Shown piece after piece: positions 47,665-63,772 of a stretch of 64,000 bases of DNA (positions are counted from its first letter, which is position 1; each line of letters begins with the position of its first letter). This DNA comes from Lumbricus rubellus. Lineage: Eukaryota; Annelida; Clitellata; Crassiclitellata; Lumbricidae. The stretch is taken from assembly GCA_945859605.1 (NCBI GenBank), contig OX243814.1, positions 44,811,587 through 44,875,586 of the forward strand. Reading direction: 5' to 3'. Below the pieces are notes generated by a model. It saw nothing but the letters and a program-made list of their open reading frames with translations, was not told the origin of the DNA and did no database searches. The translations under genes were made by a program, and so were the position numbers.

Positions 47665-49282
47665 TTAGTAGCGGGGTCCGTGTTCATATCCGGTATCGTG
47701 ACCATTTCCATATCCGGCTCCGTGACTGTATCCAACTTTAGCGTCGTAACCGTATCCATATCCGGCGTCTTGGTGACCATATCCATGCGGAATACCAGCT
47801 CCGTGGTCGACGAGGTTGACATCACAGAAGTCTCGGTAGTAGTAGTGGTTACCGTGGTTGTAGTGGTCGTATCCGGAGTTACGCGAACCGGGTGCACATG
47901 GCTGTTCGTAGGCGTTTCCGTTCGAACAGATGACGAACGAATTATCATCCTTGTAGTAGAATCCGTCGTTGCCGCATTTATCTGTCAAAAGAAAAACGTA
48001 AATTATTGCATTTAGCCTATATTCATGTAATTATATATACAAACGCCGTAACGTCATTTGCAATAATTAATCGCTGGGTGTCGTTTGCTCTGGACACGTT
48101 TTGACATTCAATCAGCCAACAATGGTCTCGGTCGGTACAACTGCGCTCCACACTACCTCGCGGAGTCGCGGACAGCATCAGGTCTTGGCTGCGATCCTCC
48201 TAGAGACCTATAGACCGCCGAAGTATCCGTTCATGCGACGAAAACTAAAATTGGGTGATCATGCCTTTCGGGTCGCTGTCTCACGCGCCTGGAACAGCTT
48301 TGTAGCACCAATCCAGGAAAGCAAGTCTGAATCACCTTTGAAAACGTGAAGCTGTTAGTTGATGTCGAGCTCATTACATTTACTCTGACAATTTACAAAA
48401 TCCGTGTCAAGCATCCTAGTGACTTGCTACTGGCGATGCTAAAACAATAATTATTTATAAGCTTATTGTCTGTCTGAATCACAAGGCACTACAGCGACAC
48501 ACTTCGTGGAGCTTGGAGATTAAATTAACGGCGTATACTACCGGAATGCTTTGCTACCAAGTATCCTAAAGTTGTCTGAATATTAGCATAGGCTCTGCGC
48601 ATTTCAACGAGATGGTGGCCCATCTCACCGAGTTGGCGATAGCCTACTGCTGAACTTTTTAAAAAGGGAATCCTGATTCCATAGCCCAGCAATTTGGCTT
48701 CAAATTGCCCACACTTTAATCCCGTCGAAAATAAATATCGGGACTGACATGAAGCGAAACGTTTAGTTTACTACAAGACATAGGCCTACTACCGGGATGT
48801 TTTGCCTTAGCGATGTCGGAGAACTGCGTCAGTGTGTAGTGCACTCATGGGACGAATTTGTAATAGTTTTAGAAATTACCGGTAGTCAGTGGCATGCGCG
48901 TCTTTGTTGGTATATAAATGCCGATATAGCCTAGGATATTTGAACAAGCATTACAACTAACAAATTATAATTCTCTGATTCATATCCTTTAAAATGAAAT
49001 TAAATTTTAGTCTATCCATGTTTTGTAAAATAATCAAATGTACAAATTACTACATCAATTATTGTTGTAATAAGAGAGGTTTGATTTTCTCCGTTCACCT
49101 TGAACATGTATCCGAAAAACAGTAGGCCTAGGCTACTATTTGTAACTGTGACACTGCAATAATAATTACTTAGGCCTACCTGCGTATCGTCCGTAGAAGG
49201 CGTATCGTCCACGAGCGTAACCATCCGGAATAGAAGCCATAGTAGCCACAAGGCACAAAGCGAGGACAACGAGACACTTCAT
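47665..49282 (-). CDS. Gene G: secreted four-Cys chitin-binding-like protein
   Basis: Exon 1 is 49282-49180 and exon 2 is 47981-47665 (acceptor GACAG), giving 139 aa. Exon 1 encodes [34 protein letters not shown]; the junction gives ADKCGNDG. The tail is short, ending GYGNGHDTGYEHGPRY. The donor reads G|GTAGGCCTAAGTAATT: the TAGGCCTA motif lies in the splice site, where removing GGCCTA would give the textbook GTAAGT. GT remains, so splicing may still occur but with weak U1 pairing. TATA is at 49344-49352 on this strand. The intron contains a LINE remnant. Confidence 0.85.
48110..48349 (+). mobile_element. LINE C-terminal remnant in intron of gene G
   Basis: An open stretch ending in LKLGDHAFRVAVSRAWNSF resembles the extreme C-terminus common to many LINE reverse transcriptases (GDRAFxVAAPRxWNSLP). 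Upstream frames are broken. It is short and dead. Confidence 0.5.
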
Positions 49283-49729
49283 CTTCTGGACTTCTCTACT
49301 GTCGACGTTAAACTTGTGAATGGTAATGTTAAACACAACTGTGCTTTTATAGTGATAAGTAGCCAATCAGAAAACTCCGGATTCTGTGTTGGCCACCCAT
49401 ATGTTGCATGGCTGTCCCATTGTTTGGCGATGTCCGTCGTTGCGTGCATTTGTGCATAGGCTGCAACGGATGCAGACAATGCATTGGCCTTTTGCAAGAT
49501 CCAATTAGGCCTACGTGAGCAGAATGCGAAACATAGTATTGGTATGCAGGGCTACAGACCTACCGCAAACTATGGCACTTTACTTGTAGGCCTACAATGT
49601 AGGCTACATCAGATATGGCAACGAACTTCTCTCATTGGCTGTTGTATGTTATAAAAGCCAAACAGAATGGTTCAGATTTTAACATTCGTACAAGTTTCAG
49701 CCGAATAACACGAACTGAACCGTCGCAAT
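49283..49729. promoter_or_regulatory. Bidirectional promoter of genes G and H
   Basis: TATA boxes face both ways: 49344-49352 for G (minus) and TATAAAAG at 49650-49657 for H. Near 49468-49486 is TGCAGACAATGCATTGG. It is the reverse complement of the TGCATTGTCTGCA block of the C/D and E/F spacers, and the only clearly conserved part of this more diverged spacer. Confidence 0.65.
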
Positions 49730-50572
49730 ATGAAGTGTCTCGTAGTATTCGCAATGTGTGCCGTAGTCGCCATGGCTTCTATTCCGGACGGTTACACTAA
49801 CGGTCGATATGCTTTCTACGGACGTTACAATGGTACGTGGATAACTGGATATAACATAAGAATCAACTGCTTTTATGCACACAAATAAGGCAATAAGTAG
49901 ACAAAATAATATTAACAATCCTCAGCTAAATACACTGGGTGTAAATTATTTAGAAAAATTGTCTTCTAGTCCTTGGGTAATTGGAATGAAATCCATGTTT
50001 TCAGATTTTTAGTTTTTACATGAACATTAAGAGTTAGTTGAAGCACCAAACGCATTTGTGTCGAACTGTGTGTGAATTCTGATTCAGTGACTTTTTGAAT
50101 ATGAGTTGAGGAAATGAATTTTATTCCAGTTTTGATACTTTAGCGTATTTACTTCATCAGAAAGATTGTAGGCCTACAATATACTGGATGCAGAAAATCG
50201 TTCAATGCTTGCAAACTTATTATCCTGCGACTTAGGAACACTATCTATAGATAGCTAGGTCCAAGTAGTTGAGGGATATTATATCATGTTATTCAAAGTA
50301 GACCCTACTGACATCTTTCAACAGATAAATGCGGAAACGACGGCTTCTACTACAAGGATGATAATTCGTTCGTCATCTGTTCAAATGGAAACTCTTACGA
50401 ACAGCCATGTGCACCTGGTTCACGTAACTCCGGATACGACCACTACAACCACGGTAACCACTACTACTACCGAGACTTCTGTGATGTCAACCTCGTCGAC
50501 CACGGAGCAGGCATTCCACATGGATATGGTCATCAGGGTGCTGGCTATGAATACGGACGTGATGGTGCATAA
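49730..50572 (+). CDS. Gene H: chitin-binding-like protein with frameshifted tail
   Basis: Exon 1 is 49730-49832 (donor GTACGT) and exon 2 is 50325-50572 (acceptor AACAG), giving 116 aa. Exon 1 diverges from the others ([34 protein letters not shown]); the junction gives NDKCGNDG. All four Cys are present. The reading frame ends EYGRDGA followed by TAA at 50570-50572. One base over, the tail resumes NYGKGHDSGYGYGHDAVYGHGREAGY to 50651, so one extra base near 50570 has cut off the last repeats. Likely still secreted with a short tail. Confidence 0.82.
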
Positions 50573-50651
50573 TTATGGCAAGGGTCATGATTCTGGATAT
50601 GGATATGGCCACGACGCAGTATATGGACATGGTCGTGAAGCTGGATACTAA

Positions 50652-52275
50652 TTCAGATTGTTACTTAGGTTTTCGTTTGAACGGTATTATACTGTAGCCT
50701 ACCTGAGTTGAAAATGGCGAGTTTAGTTACAGAAACGTGTAAATTGTGTAAAACCTATCAAATCAAGCTGACTGTTAGTAAATGTAATATGCCTGATGAA
50801 TAATTTCTTTTCAGTAAATAGAAATGTTATAGGCCTAATGGTCAGTATTTTTTTTCTGTAACCTATTCAGCAAAACACTTAATTGGTCCGAGTCAATATT
50901 CTTATAAAGAATTTGTTCGTGCCCATATAATAAATAAATAATACCACGTTGAGCTTCTCGCTGCCGCCCAGCGTTCGATAAATTTGAAGGTCTACCAGCA
51001 TTCAATCAGATGTTGGCAAAATGGCTCCCATCTATAGGAACCGGTCTATGTAGTCAAGCGCTATAAATTATGGTATCTAATTATTGCTTTATTTTATTTG
51101 TTCATTTACTACATTTTGACAAGAATTCGTGTCTTCTGGATAGAATAAGCTGGTTGTTAATCGGTTTGACTGAAAATTGTCGCGGAAATTAATCTCGATT
51201 GCATATATAGCTTAGCCTACTTTCTCAACCCTAGAAGAAGTTACAAAAGGTCCACTACATATTATTTTCATTTTACCAAAACATTATGCAAATCCCTCCT
51301 GCTGAACGACTCACAGTAGGGAGCAATTATGGGAAATTACGATGTAGATTAATTAATTATCTGCAATTAATCAGAAACAGTAGAAACTAAAAAATGATAT
51401 TAGCTTCGTTCTGTGAATAAAAACTAGTCAAACATCGCTTTTGTTGAATTCTACAATCCATGCCATACCTCACAATCATGACATTGTAGCCTATGCACAC
51501 TGCACTGGGCCACTGGCTTAGAACGGCCAAGGTAGCCTAATTATTATGAAATTATTGCTCATGCCTATCCACTTTGGTGGCTTTTTGACATGCAGTCCTC
51601 AATGGTTTGGCCTTTAATTCCAAATTATGTTTCTGATCATCGAAATATTAATGATTTATTTCCGCTCGAAAACCAGCAACTCAGAGTCTACATAGCTTGG
51701 AAACATTCTGCTCGCATCGCAGCTTCTTCGAAAGACGGCTTAATAGAAAATATTATATCATGAGTCGAGTGGAACTTGCAAGTCACGATATTCAGACACA
51801 GTGTTTCAACAAATCTTATGTTACTAAAATGAAAGTCAATCGGATTATTTTTGAACAATTGCTACCCAAACGTTTAAAGCACAATTTGGAGGTTATTGTG
51901 TACAGACAGTTCAGGGTTTGAAATGTTTAGCCTATCGCATAAGGCTTACTCAAATGGACGAGAACGGGACATAGTTATTAGTTTGGTGCAAGCACTCTCG
52001 AAAACCCATACCAAGAAAACGAAATAATTATCGTAGTGATTAATGTAGCCTATAGATAGTTGGCCGTCCTGTAAATAAACCAGACAATCTGTGACGGGCT
52101 TCGTCAACGGAGTTGCCTCTCCTTCCTTGAAACATTTAAAAACCTATCTGAAAGCTCTTCCTTCCAGCAGCGTTTATGACGGAAGCGCCTCTGGTGACAT
52201 TTCTTGAAGACGCACTAAATCAAGTTTTGTTTACTTGATGAATTCATGCTAGTAAGATTAAGCATCTGAAAAAGA
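50652..52275. other. Intergenic with an old LINE tail
   Basis: 3' flank of gene H. 52090-52275 reads like a LINE C-terminus (HLKTYLKALPSSSVYDGSASG and a stop) ending in a GAAGAAGAA-type tail. No other feature recognised. Confidence 0.4.
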
Positions 52276-52573
52276 AGAAGAATATATGAAGATGAAACAT
52301 CGCTTTTATCTGGTTGTAGGACATAATCCTCTGGACATGGGCGGAGACTTGAGGACAAGGGGGACGGTCCCCCTCAATGAATGTGTTGGGGGGACGCCCC
52401 CTGCATTCCCCCCAATTGTTGAAAGTCTCCAATTCAATCATTCCAGTAACGCCTCTCGAATGATGATCTGATGTGGATATAGTCTGACATTCAACTATGG
52501 AACTAGTAGCGGGCTCCATGTCCATATCCAGCACCGTGACCGTATCCAGCACCGTGACCGTATCCGTAGCCAG

Positions 52574-52739
52574 CATGGGCGGAGTTTATCAGGGGCTGGG
52601 GGGGGCTAAGCCCCTCCAAGAAAATCCAGATTCAACTTTTTAACCATGAAAATGGTATCCTTTTTCGTGGTTAGCCCCCCTAAGAAGGCCCAGACTCGGG
52701 GTTAGCCCTCCCAAGAACGGAAACCAAACTCCGCCCATG
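52574..52739. mobile_element. hAT-like MITE in coding exon of gene I, 166 bp
   Basis: Perfect 14-bp inverted ends, CATGGGCGGAGTTT, and a perfect 8-bp duplication, GTAGCCAG, at 52566-52573 and 52740-52747. The interior has inverted GGGGCTAAGCCCC-like stretches. Removing it with one duplication restores the GHQGAGYGYGHGAG frame of paralogues J and K. Confidence 0.92.
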
Positions 52740-53562
52740 GTAGCCAGCACCTTGGTGACCATATCCATGTGGAATTCCAGCCCCGTAGTCGACGAGGTTG
52801 ACATCACAGAAGTCGCGATAGTAGTAGTGATTACCGTGGTTGTAGTAGTCGTATCCGGAGTTACGTGAACCTGGCGCACAGGGCTGTTCGTAGGCGTTTC
52901 CGTTTGAACAGATGACGAACGAATAATCGGTCTTGTAATAGAAGCCGTCGTTGCCACATTTACCTGTAAGGAATGCGATATACGGTATTAATACAGTCTG
53001 TCAGTCATGTTTCTGAGAATAGATATTTTGAAACTGACACTGGACCTCTGTATTCTAATAAATACAGTTTCGTGTAGCATGCAAAAATGAAACGTTGCTT
53101 ATTCAGATTTGGATTGGAGCTACTCACTACATGTGTATACGCTGCAGATGCCATTCCGATTGCGTTCATTATCATAATTATTTCTTAAATTCATTTATTA
53201 TATTGTGAGCTTCCTGAGACGCTATTATTCAATTTTCTGGGGAAGGTGCAAATAAGTAATTGAAGCTATCAATCACGACATCATAATTATTACTAGTTGG
53301 AGTTACGCTTAGGCCTACTGCTTAAAAGAATTAAGCAACAGTTGTCTTGTGTGTTTATGCTCTGCAGCGTAGTTGAAATGTTGGAAAATATAAATAGAAT
53401 AGTGAAAGAATTTAAATGCAGACAAAAATATAAGCTTACTTTAAAAGATGATAAATTACCTCCATAGCGTCCATAGAATGCGTATCGTCCGTTAGCGTAA
53501 CCGTCCGGAATAGAAGCCATGGCGGCCACGCAGCACAGAGCGAGGACAACGAGAAACTTCAT
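52680..53562 (-). CDS. Gene I: chitin-binding-like protein, tail replaced by a MITE
   Basis: Exon 1 is 53562-53460 (donor GTAATT) and exon 2 begins at 52963 (acceptor TACAG). Exon 1 encodes [34 protein letters not shown]; the junction gives GGKCGNDG. The four-Cys domain is intact (KTDYSFVIC form). After GHQGAGY the frame enters a 166-bp MITE and ends HGRSLVSVLGRANPESGPS at TAG 52682-52680, for about 128 aa. Beyond the MITE the old frame continues YGYGHGAGYGHGAGYGHGARY to TAG at 52503. TATA is at 53838-53845 on this strand; a SINE-like repeat lies between it and the ATG. It could be a pseudogene or a tail-less variant. Confidence 0.8.
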
Positions 53563-53615
53563 GTTGCAACGGTTTGTTGCTGTTGAACTGCAATCGGCGA
53601 ATGTTGCAACTGTGA

Positions 53616-53812
53616 AATGTTGGGGTTTAACGACTCTTTTTCATATCGAAGATGATCAGCGTCGGAGGCAGAGAACAACCTCGTACTCCACGTTTATATT
53701 GCGACCGAGTAACCCGCAGTAAAGATCCGAGAAATTAATCTCTGTCCGGGATTGGAACCCGGGTCGCCGGCGCGGCGAGCGGGCTACAACCCACTCGACC
53801 ACGCAGGATCTC
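53616..53812 (-). mobile_element. tRNA-derived SINE in the leader of gene I
   Basis: It is flanked by a perfect 13-bp duplication, GTTGCAACTGTGA, at 53603-53615 and 53813-53825. Read on the minus strand it starts with a tRNA-like head: A-box-like TGGTCGAGTGGG and B-box-like GGGTTCCAATCCC (about 53810-53745). An unrelated body follows, ending GTCGTTAAACCCCAACATT. The 13-bp duplication implies LINE-mediated insertion. It lies just downstream of gene I's expected start site, on the same strand. Confidence 0.75.
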
Positions 53813-53845
53813 GTTGCAACTGTGACTGAAACTCTGCCTTTTATA

Positions 53846-55133
53846 GTAACCGGTGGCCAATGACAGACTTCGCATTCCATTCAACATCTGCACCTTCACC
53901 GCAGCCAAATAGGTGGATCGCACGTAGTCCTGTAGCCACATAACATAGTCAGGTTCCTAGGTCTAGGTATTCCTGTTGCATGTATGTATGTAGGTCTATG
54001 TATGCGGTTAACGGTCATTTAGACTTTAAGGCATCAAGGTCATTTATTCAATCACACACACATAGGCTACGCCGTACGGTATGCGTTCAGATGCAACTGT
54101 TCGTTTTGCTGTGAAGCCAAAGTCATTTACGTTTTTGTTGATAAGACGAATCTGGACAGAGAGAAAAGAACAGATTTATAAACGAATAAATGGGTGGCCA
54201 AAGCAAATATAAGCAGAAGTCAACAGACTAATTTAGTAATTGGTCTTCGGGATCACCCGCAATGAACCAAACTCCTTTTGTCATCTGAAAAGGGTCCGCT
54301 TAAAATAGGGAGATAATAATAATAATTATTGTGAATGGTTCCATGGATTTTGAACTTTGCTTTATTAGAAACACTCCCGTGTTTCGACGCTAACTTTTAT
54401 CATAAGTAAATGGAAGTTGATTATGTAGGCCTAATAGTATGAAAGTATAATTGTTTATTAAATTTAATAGCATCTTTTAAATTAGCCCTTTAGAAACATT
54501 GAACCTTTAAAATAACACCGTGATGTTTTCACGATGCGGTGTTACGACTTACGACATGGCTGCTTTAGCGCGCATTTAGGCTATACGTAAAAATGTGAAC
54601 TACTAAATGGATCTGTGCAGTTGTAGCAACACGTCTGTGCAGTCAGTAACAGTAAAAAAGGTCATAGTCATCTGATTGGGATTAATTTACCATAGAGTAT
54701 GGGAAGATAAAGAAGGGGTTGTACAGTTATAAAAATTCCTTAAAAGAAACGCTGATTTTCAACTTCAGTATTATTGTCACGCACACAATAGCAGCCATTT
54801 GCCAGATGTACGTATTGGAATTTTTCATCAGTATATCACTTGGCTAGCGCATAATCGTAAACACAATGACTGGCGCAGACGCTTCTGAATACCAATGTGG
54901 CCCACAATGAAACTGTGCAGCGCTGCCACATGTTGCGCATTCAAAAGGCACATGTTCCGCACAACAATGACCCCCAATGTGTTCTTTTGAGACAATGAAG
55001 AACTGTTCTCAATCCGTCGTAGTGAGACTCATTCGAAATCATTCAGAACAGACTAATTAGACTTTAATGAGGCATGCGTGCGCAACTGCACATCCGCAAC
55101 ACAAGGTCGTACGCCGATTGTCTGGTGAAACGG
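53846..55133. promoter_or_regulatory. Upstream region shared by divergent genes I and J
   Basis: About 1.65 kb separate the ATGs of I and J, longer than in the other pairs. The J-proximal 350 bp contains several ACAATG/CATTGT cores (near 54906, 54963 and 54993). J's TATAAAAG is at 55134-55141. The rest shows TATG and TAGGCCTA-type motifs and no gene. Confidence 0.4.
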
Positions 55134-55217
55134 TATAAAAGGACGCAGCTCTGTTCAGTTATCACAGTCGCAGTTCTCCAGTTGACAGTAGTAGTAGTGG
55201 TAGGATATCGTCCAAAG

Positions 55218-56318
55218 ATGAAGTGTCTCATAGTCTTCGTTCTCTGCGTTGTGGCAGCCATGGCTTCTATTCCAGACGGCTACGATCATGGACGATACGC
55301 ATTCCATGGTCGATACGGAAGTAAGCATAAAATGATGTTTGTATGTTTGTATGTGCACTTGTTATAGCACTTGTTATATGCTGAATTTTTTGGTCATGTT
55401 TGTGTGATACATGTATGTAGGCCTACAACTAGTCTTAGTGCTTTACGTTTTAATAGTAGTCTAGTTGTGTTTTAGTTTTATTATAATGCGCGTAGATTAG
55501 GCCTATAGGTGAACGCTGCAGGAACGAACTGTTCAATGATTGGATTTAATGGCTAGTGGTTACTTAGGTCTTAGAACCACTCAGAATGTATGGGGGTGGA
55601 GAGAAGGTTAATTTTATGTGTATATCATTGTTCGTAAGAGTCATTAGTAAAGGTAGTCGTTCTCTGATCTTCGTTGATTAAGGATTCGTGCAAGCTGTAA
55701 GCTATCACAGGTGGTGATAAAGTTGCAATGTCATTTTGACACACGATACACTAATTACACTATTATACAGCGAGACACTGTAGAAATCAACGGCTTCATA
55801 AAAAAGAGTTAGGTTAACCACAATAGTAAACATGCTGGTTAAATATCTTATAATATATTTAATCAAGAACTTAATAAGCGATAAAGGATTGATTAAAATT
55901 CATATATATCTTTAGTGATCTTTACTTGCCTATGAAAGAATACAATACGTAACCAAAACACAGTAGTCTTTAGTTTTAATAAATTATAGCCTATTAGTTA
56001 CATCACATTGCTTATAATGAAGTAAATAATCTTTTCAATGTTGAATCAGGTAAATGCGGTAACGACGGATTCTACTACAAGACCGACTATTCGTTCGTCA
56101 TCTGTTCCAACGGTAACGCCTACGAACAGCATTGTGCACCCGGTTCACGTAACTCCGGATACGACCACTACAGCCACGGTAACCACTACTACTACCGAGA
56201 CTTCTGTGATGTCAACCTCGTCGATTACGGAGCTGGAATTCCACATGGATATGGTCACCATGGTGCTGGCTATGGATACGGTCACGGCGCTGGATATGGA
56301 CATGGTCCCCGATATTAA
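55218..56318 (+). CDS. Gene J: secreted four-Cys chitin-binding-like protein, short tail
   Basis: Exon 1 is 55218-55320 (donor A|GTAAGC) and exon 2 is 56050-56318 (acceptor ATCAG), giving 123 aa. Exon 1 encodes [34 protein letters not shown]; the junction gives GSKCGNDG. The domain is the KTDYSFVIC form and has EQHCAPG where others have EQPCAPG. The tail is only GYGHHGAGYGYGHGAGYGHGPRY. With K it forms a subgroup with strong consensus donors and clean frames. AATAAA is at about 56424. Confidence 0.92.
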
Positions 56319-59963
<3,645 letters not shown>

Positions 59964-60034
59964 TATATAAGTCGAAATGTCGCTTGGTTAAATCAGTCAC
60001 AAGTTTCAAGTGAACATCAGTGAACCGTTGAAAG

Positions 60035-61359
60035 ATGAAGTGCATCGTCGTCCTCGCTCTGTTCGTTGTGGCCGCCATGGCCGAGATCCCCGACGGATAT
60101 GCTAACGGACGCTATGCCTTCTATGGTCGCTACGGGAGTGAGTATACAACGATGTCGTTACTTAGTAATTAAAGAGTACAGACTATATTGATTTTCAATT
60201 TGGGCTGCAGTTTTCTCCGAATTTATCATCAGTTAACATTCAATGTCCAGTTATAAATAAGTTTTGGGAATAAAATTGATGCTGGTTATGAAACATCTAG
60301 GGCTAGGCTATCGATAATGCGAACTTAACGAAAGCTACGATCTCATAGGCCTACGCATCAAACGAGAGAGTTTTACTGTTTACAGTAGCAATGTGTAGCA
60401 TGTTATGTAGGCTATCATACATCATTTTTAGTGTCGTGGAAACTTCTTTTCTTTGGTCTATGCATGTTTCAAACTATGAACAAACTTCACTGTAGGATGA
60501 TGGATAATTTCTCCTAAAATTTATGACTTTTAGTACTACGTGCAAAGGATGAGTAACATAATTGACAGATTAGGCTGCAATCATCAACTTCACTTCGGTA
60601 CATCTTTCAAATTACTCAATAACCACAAAGAATGTCATTCTGAGAGACTCTGTCTCACGGACTAATCAACTGGATACTGACTAAATGATCATGGCTTAGT
60701 TCGGAGCGCCATCGAATGATCTTTCTGCGCTAAACACCGGCGCAATATAATAGAGGTAATTAATAATTGCAATTGCAACTATTTGCGGTTTTTATTAAAT
60801 ACGACAGCTATACCGCTAGAAGTCAAATTAGGCCTACATAGTGAATTATTGCACAATGACAGATCTAGCAGCCTTCGAATACGACCTGATTCTTGTACGC
60901 ATGAACATGAACGACATTGGTTGAGGCGTTTGGTACAATAATATACCGGCGAAGGATTTGTTGAACCAGTACTTTAGGTTGATAGATAATTTTTGCTTTT
61001 TGATAAACGAGAAATACAATTAAATTGTAATTAATATCAATATCAGGTCTAGTTTGACGTTATTTTTGTCAGGTAAATGTGGAAACGACGGTTTCTATTA
61101 CAAAACCGATTATTCGTTCGTCATCTGTTCAAACGGAAACGCCTACGAACAGCCCTGTGCACCCGGTTCACGTAACTCCGGATACGATAACTACCACCAC
61201 GGTAACCACTACTACTACCGCGACTTCTGTGATGTCAACCTCGTCGACTACGGAGCTGGAATTTCACATGGATATGGTCACCAGGGTGCTGGCTACGGAT
61301 ACGGTCATGGTGCTGGATTCGGTCACGGTGCTGGATATGGACATGGTCCCCGATATTAG
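60035..61359 (+). CDS. Gene K: secreted four-Cys chitin-binding-like protein, short tail
   Basis: Exon 1 is 60035-60137 (donor A|GTGAGT) and exon 2 is 61073-61359 (acceptor GTCAG), giving 129 aa. Exon 1 is the most divergent: [34 protein letters not shown]. The junction gives GSKCGNDG. The domain has YDNYHHGNHYYY in place of [12 protein letters not shown]. The tail is GYGHQGAGYGYGHGAGFGHGAGYGHGPRY. TATATAAG is at 59964-59971. Frames and splice sites are clean, so it is probably active. Confidence 0.92.
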
Positions 61360-63772
61360 ATTTTTACTTGTGATTGATTAGGGCAATAGTCTACAATTTA
61401 TTTAGCGGATTCAAAATTTCCTTTCATCAAGACACAATGTCTAAGACTGTGATTGTTTTGTGAAATTAAATAAAGAAAATCAGCTAACGTTATTTGTTTT
61501 GTTTTGTTCTTTATTATGTTTTGCGCAAATAGAATGAGAATTCCATTTCGTCTGATATTGTAGCACACTGGCACAGTCAGCATAAGCTAGGCTACTTGGT
61601 TGCTTAGGCTATATTCAGTAGCCTAAGCTATCTTTTTAGAGCTAGAAGTTCGAAATTAAATTTTACATTAAAATTCGAGTAGCCTACCTATTAGTCGCTC
61701 ACATTCTATAGAAACGCAGGCAAACTGTTATATTTAGACTTTTAATTCACAGTCCGATTTAAGTGTTTAGTTTGTAAGAATGTGAGTTTTACCCGATATA
61801 GGCCTATATTTATGTCTACAAGGTTGATAGATGCACATTACCGCACATTGAAAAATTTATGTTGTAATCAAAATTTAAAGCTACTAATTTAAGTTACCTA
61901 TATTCAGAGCAAGGTAACTCGAATTTATTTAGTGGCTCTAATGTTTCAAGTGCTCTAAAACTAAAGCAAGCAAAATTACCTAGTAGGAATAAACATATGA
62001 ACCTGTTAGTGTCATTGTTTAGGACAAAGCAGATGGAAGTTAATTTGGAAAAAATACACGCGAAAGTGTCTTTCTCCAACTTCTCTTCATCTGGGGGATA
62101 CGATTAATATGGAGGACACTCTTTTTCGTGACATCGGCAAGTCTTGTCTGAATAAGTTATTGCAGCAATAAACTGTACTATACTAGAACTCAGTCCACGC
62201 AAGACCAGAACTAGGGCAATAAAGCTGGTTTAGTACAAGATGCATGTCAAGATAAGTCATGTCCAATAAACCAGTAGGCCTATATTTATTAATAGGTGTT
62301 ACATGTACGTGATGAATTATGTTAATGAGTGTTTCAAAAATAATTATGATGAAGTGAGTTCACTTTTATATGCTTTTGCAATACAATAAAACCACTAAAT
62401 TAACTGTATCGATGCATGATCCTTCTTCTAAAGTTCAAAGTACAATCTACCTTGCTAAAGAGTAGGCCTATATTAAGCGGAACTGAATAACTGACCGACT
62501 TGTTAAATTTCTACAGGGCCTACACTGCAACCGAGTCACTGGAGATTCGAACCCGTATACTCCGTGTTGCAGCACTAGCGATCTCACCAATCGACCAATG
62601 TGACCATAATTATGTGGCTTGTAGGCCTTTTGCATTGCACGAAATCTAGTAAATTATTCAAGAGTATAAAACGAAGCAGCACAATCAGTAGATCAAGTAA
62701 GAGAGTTCATGACTGTGAAAACGCGATCAGCGGCGAATGGTGGGACACAATTTAATAAGAAACCTAATGCAAGTCCTATGAAGGTTCGTTCCAGAAAGTT
62801 TGTTCTGCACAGAACCAACTGAATAGAAATCAAACCTAGACCCTCAGCAATTCAATATTCTAGTGATTACTATATAATATGGATTGATAGGCCTAAGCTT
62901 GTAATATTGTACAGTTCGTTAGCATCTGTGAAGCGTCCCTTGTAGGTCATAAATCGTTCAGAAGCTCTTCCATGTGCAAGGTCCTTTGAAAAATAACGAT
63001 TTGAGAAATGCGAAGGAAGGAGAGAGAAAACCGGATAGAACTGTAGAGTGAGCAGAAAGAGAAAGCGTATTCCAAATGTATACGATAAGTAGAACAGACA
63101 GCCATCTTTGTCACCGTCGGAAGCATACTGGATTAAGATACTTAAACAGTAGACCTATCTAAAAAAACAGTCTAAGAGATTTAATATAGCCTAAGCTAAA
63201 AACGGCGAATTCAGAATTCTCTTTCAGCTTTTTCATTTCTCTTTCGAATATACCTTTAGCGTTATAATTATAGTATCTTTGAGGCCGTGGTTTTGGATTC
63301 GTTAGAGTGCATTTATTTCTCATGGAGAAACTCTATGGATGCATAGAGAATTTTTAGAGGCGTAAAAAAAGATTTGAGGACAACATATTATCGTTGATCG
63401 CATATCTTGGAGGACGAGTAGTCTGCAAGTGGGGGAACAGAGAAGTAAAGGCAAAGAACTTGAAGAACAAAAGTTGGTCGTTGCGTTGCCAGTGACTGTC
63501 GATGAACATATAAATGGCCAAAGTTTCTCATTTAGAATTTTCTTAATATTTCCATTTAAGTATGCCGTTTTGGTGCTCACTGCTTAAGATCATTACGAAT
63601 AAAATATTATTGAATTCAAACGTTGTTTATTTCAAAATATTATTAGGCCTACAACACTCAATTATTATCCAGTAATCGTGACATACATAATTATAGGAAA
63701 TTACTGTTGATTTTCAAATTATTGGTAAAGTCATTATTCAACACGCCTCATTGTTTTATTTTCAACTCAAAG
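61360..63772. other. Intergenic, no gene seen
   Basis: AT-rich. AATAAA near 61469 probably serves gene K. Apart from the tRNA-like stretch at 62534-62605 nothing was recognised. Confidence 0.4.
62534..62605 (-). repeat. tRNA-like sequence (SINE head or tRNA pseudogene)
   Basis: On the minus strand, GGTCACATTGGTCGATTGGT resembles an A box and GGGTTCGAATCTC a B box, 72 nt in all. Acceptor-stem ends GGTCACA/AGTGACT can form six of seven pairs, but the T-arm stem has two mismatches. A functional tRNA is unlikely. Confidence 0.4.

Noticed and set aside
53735..53812. Functional tRNA gene
   Set aside because: It lies within a 197-bp unit flanked by a 13-bp duplication, so it is better explained as the head of a SINE.
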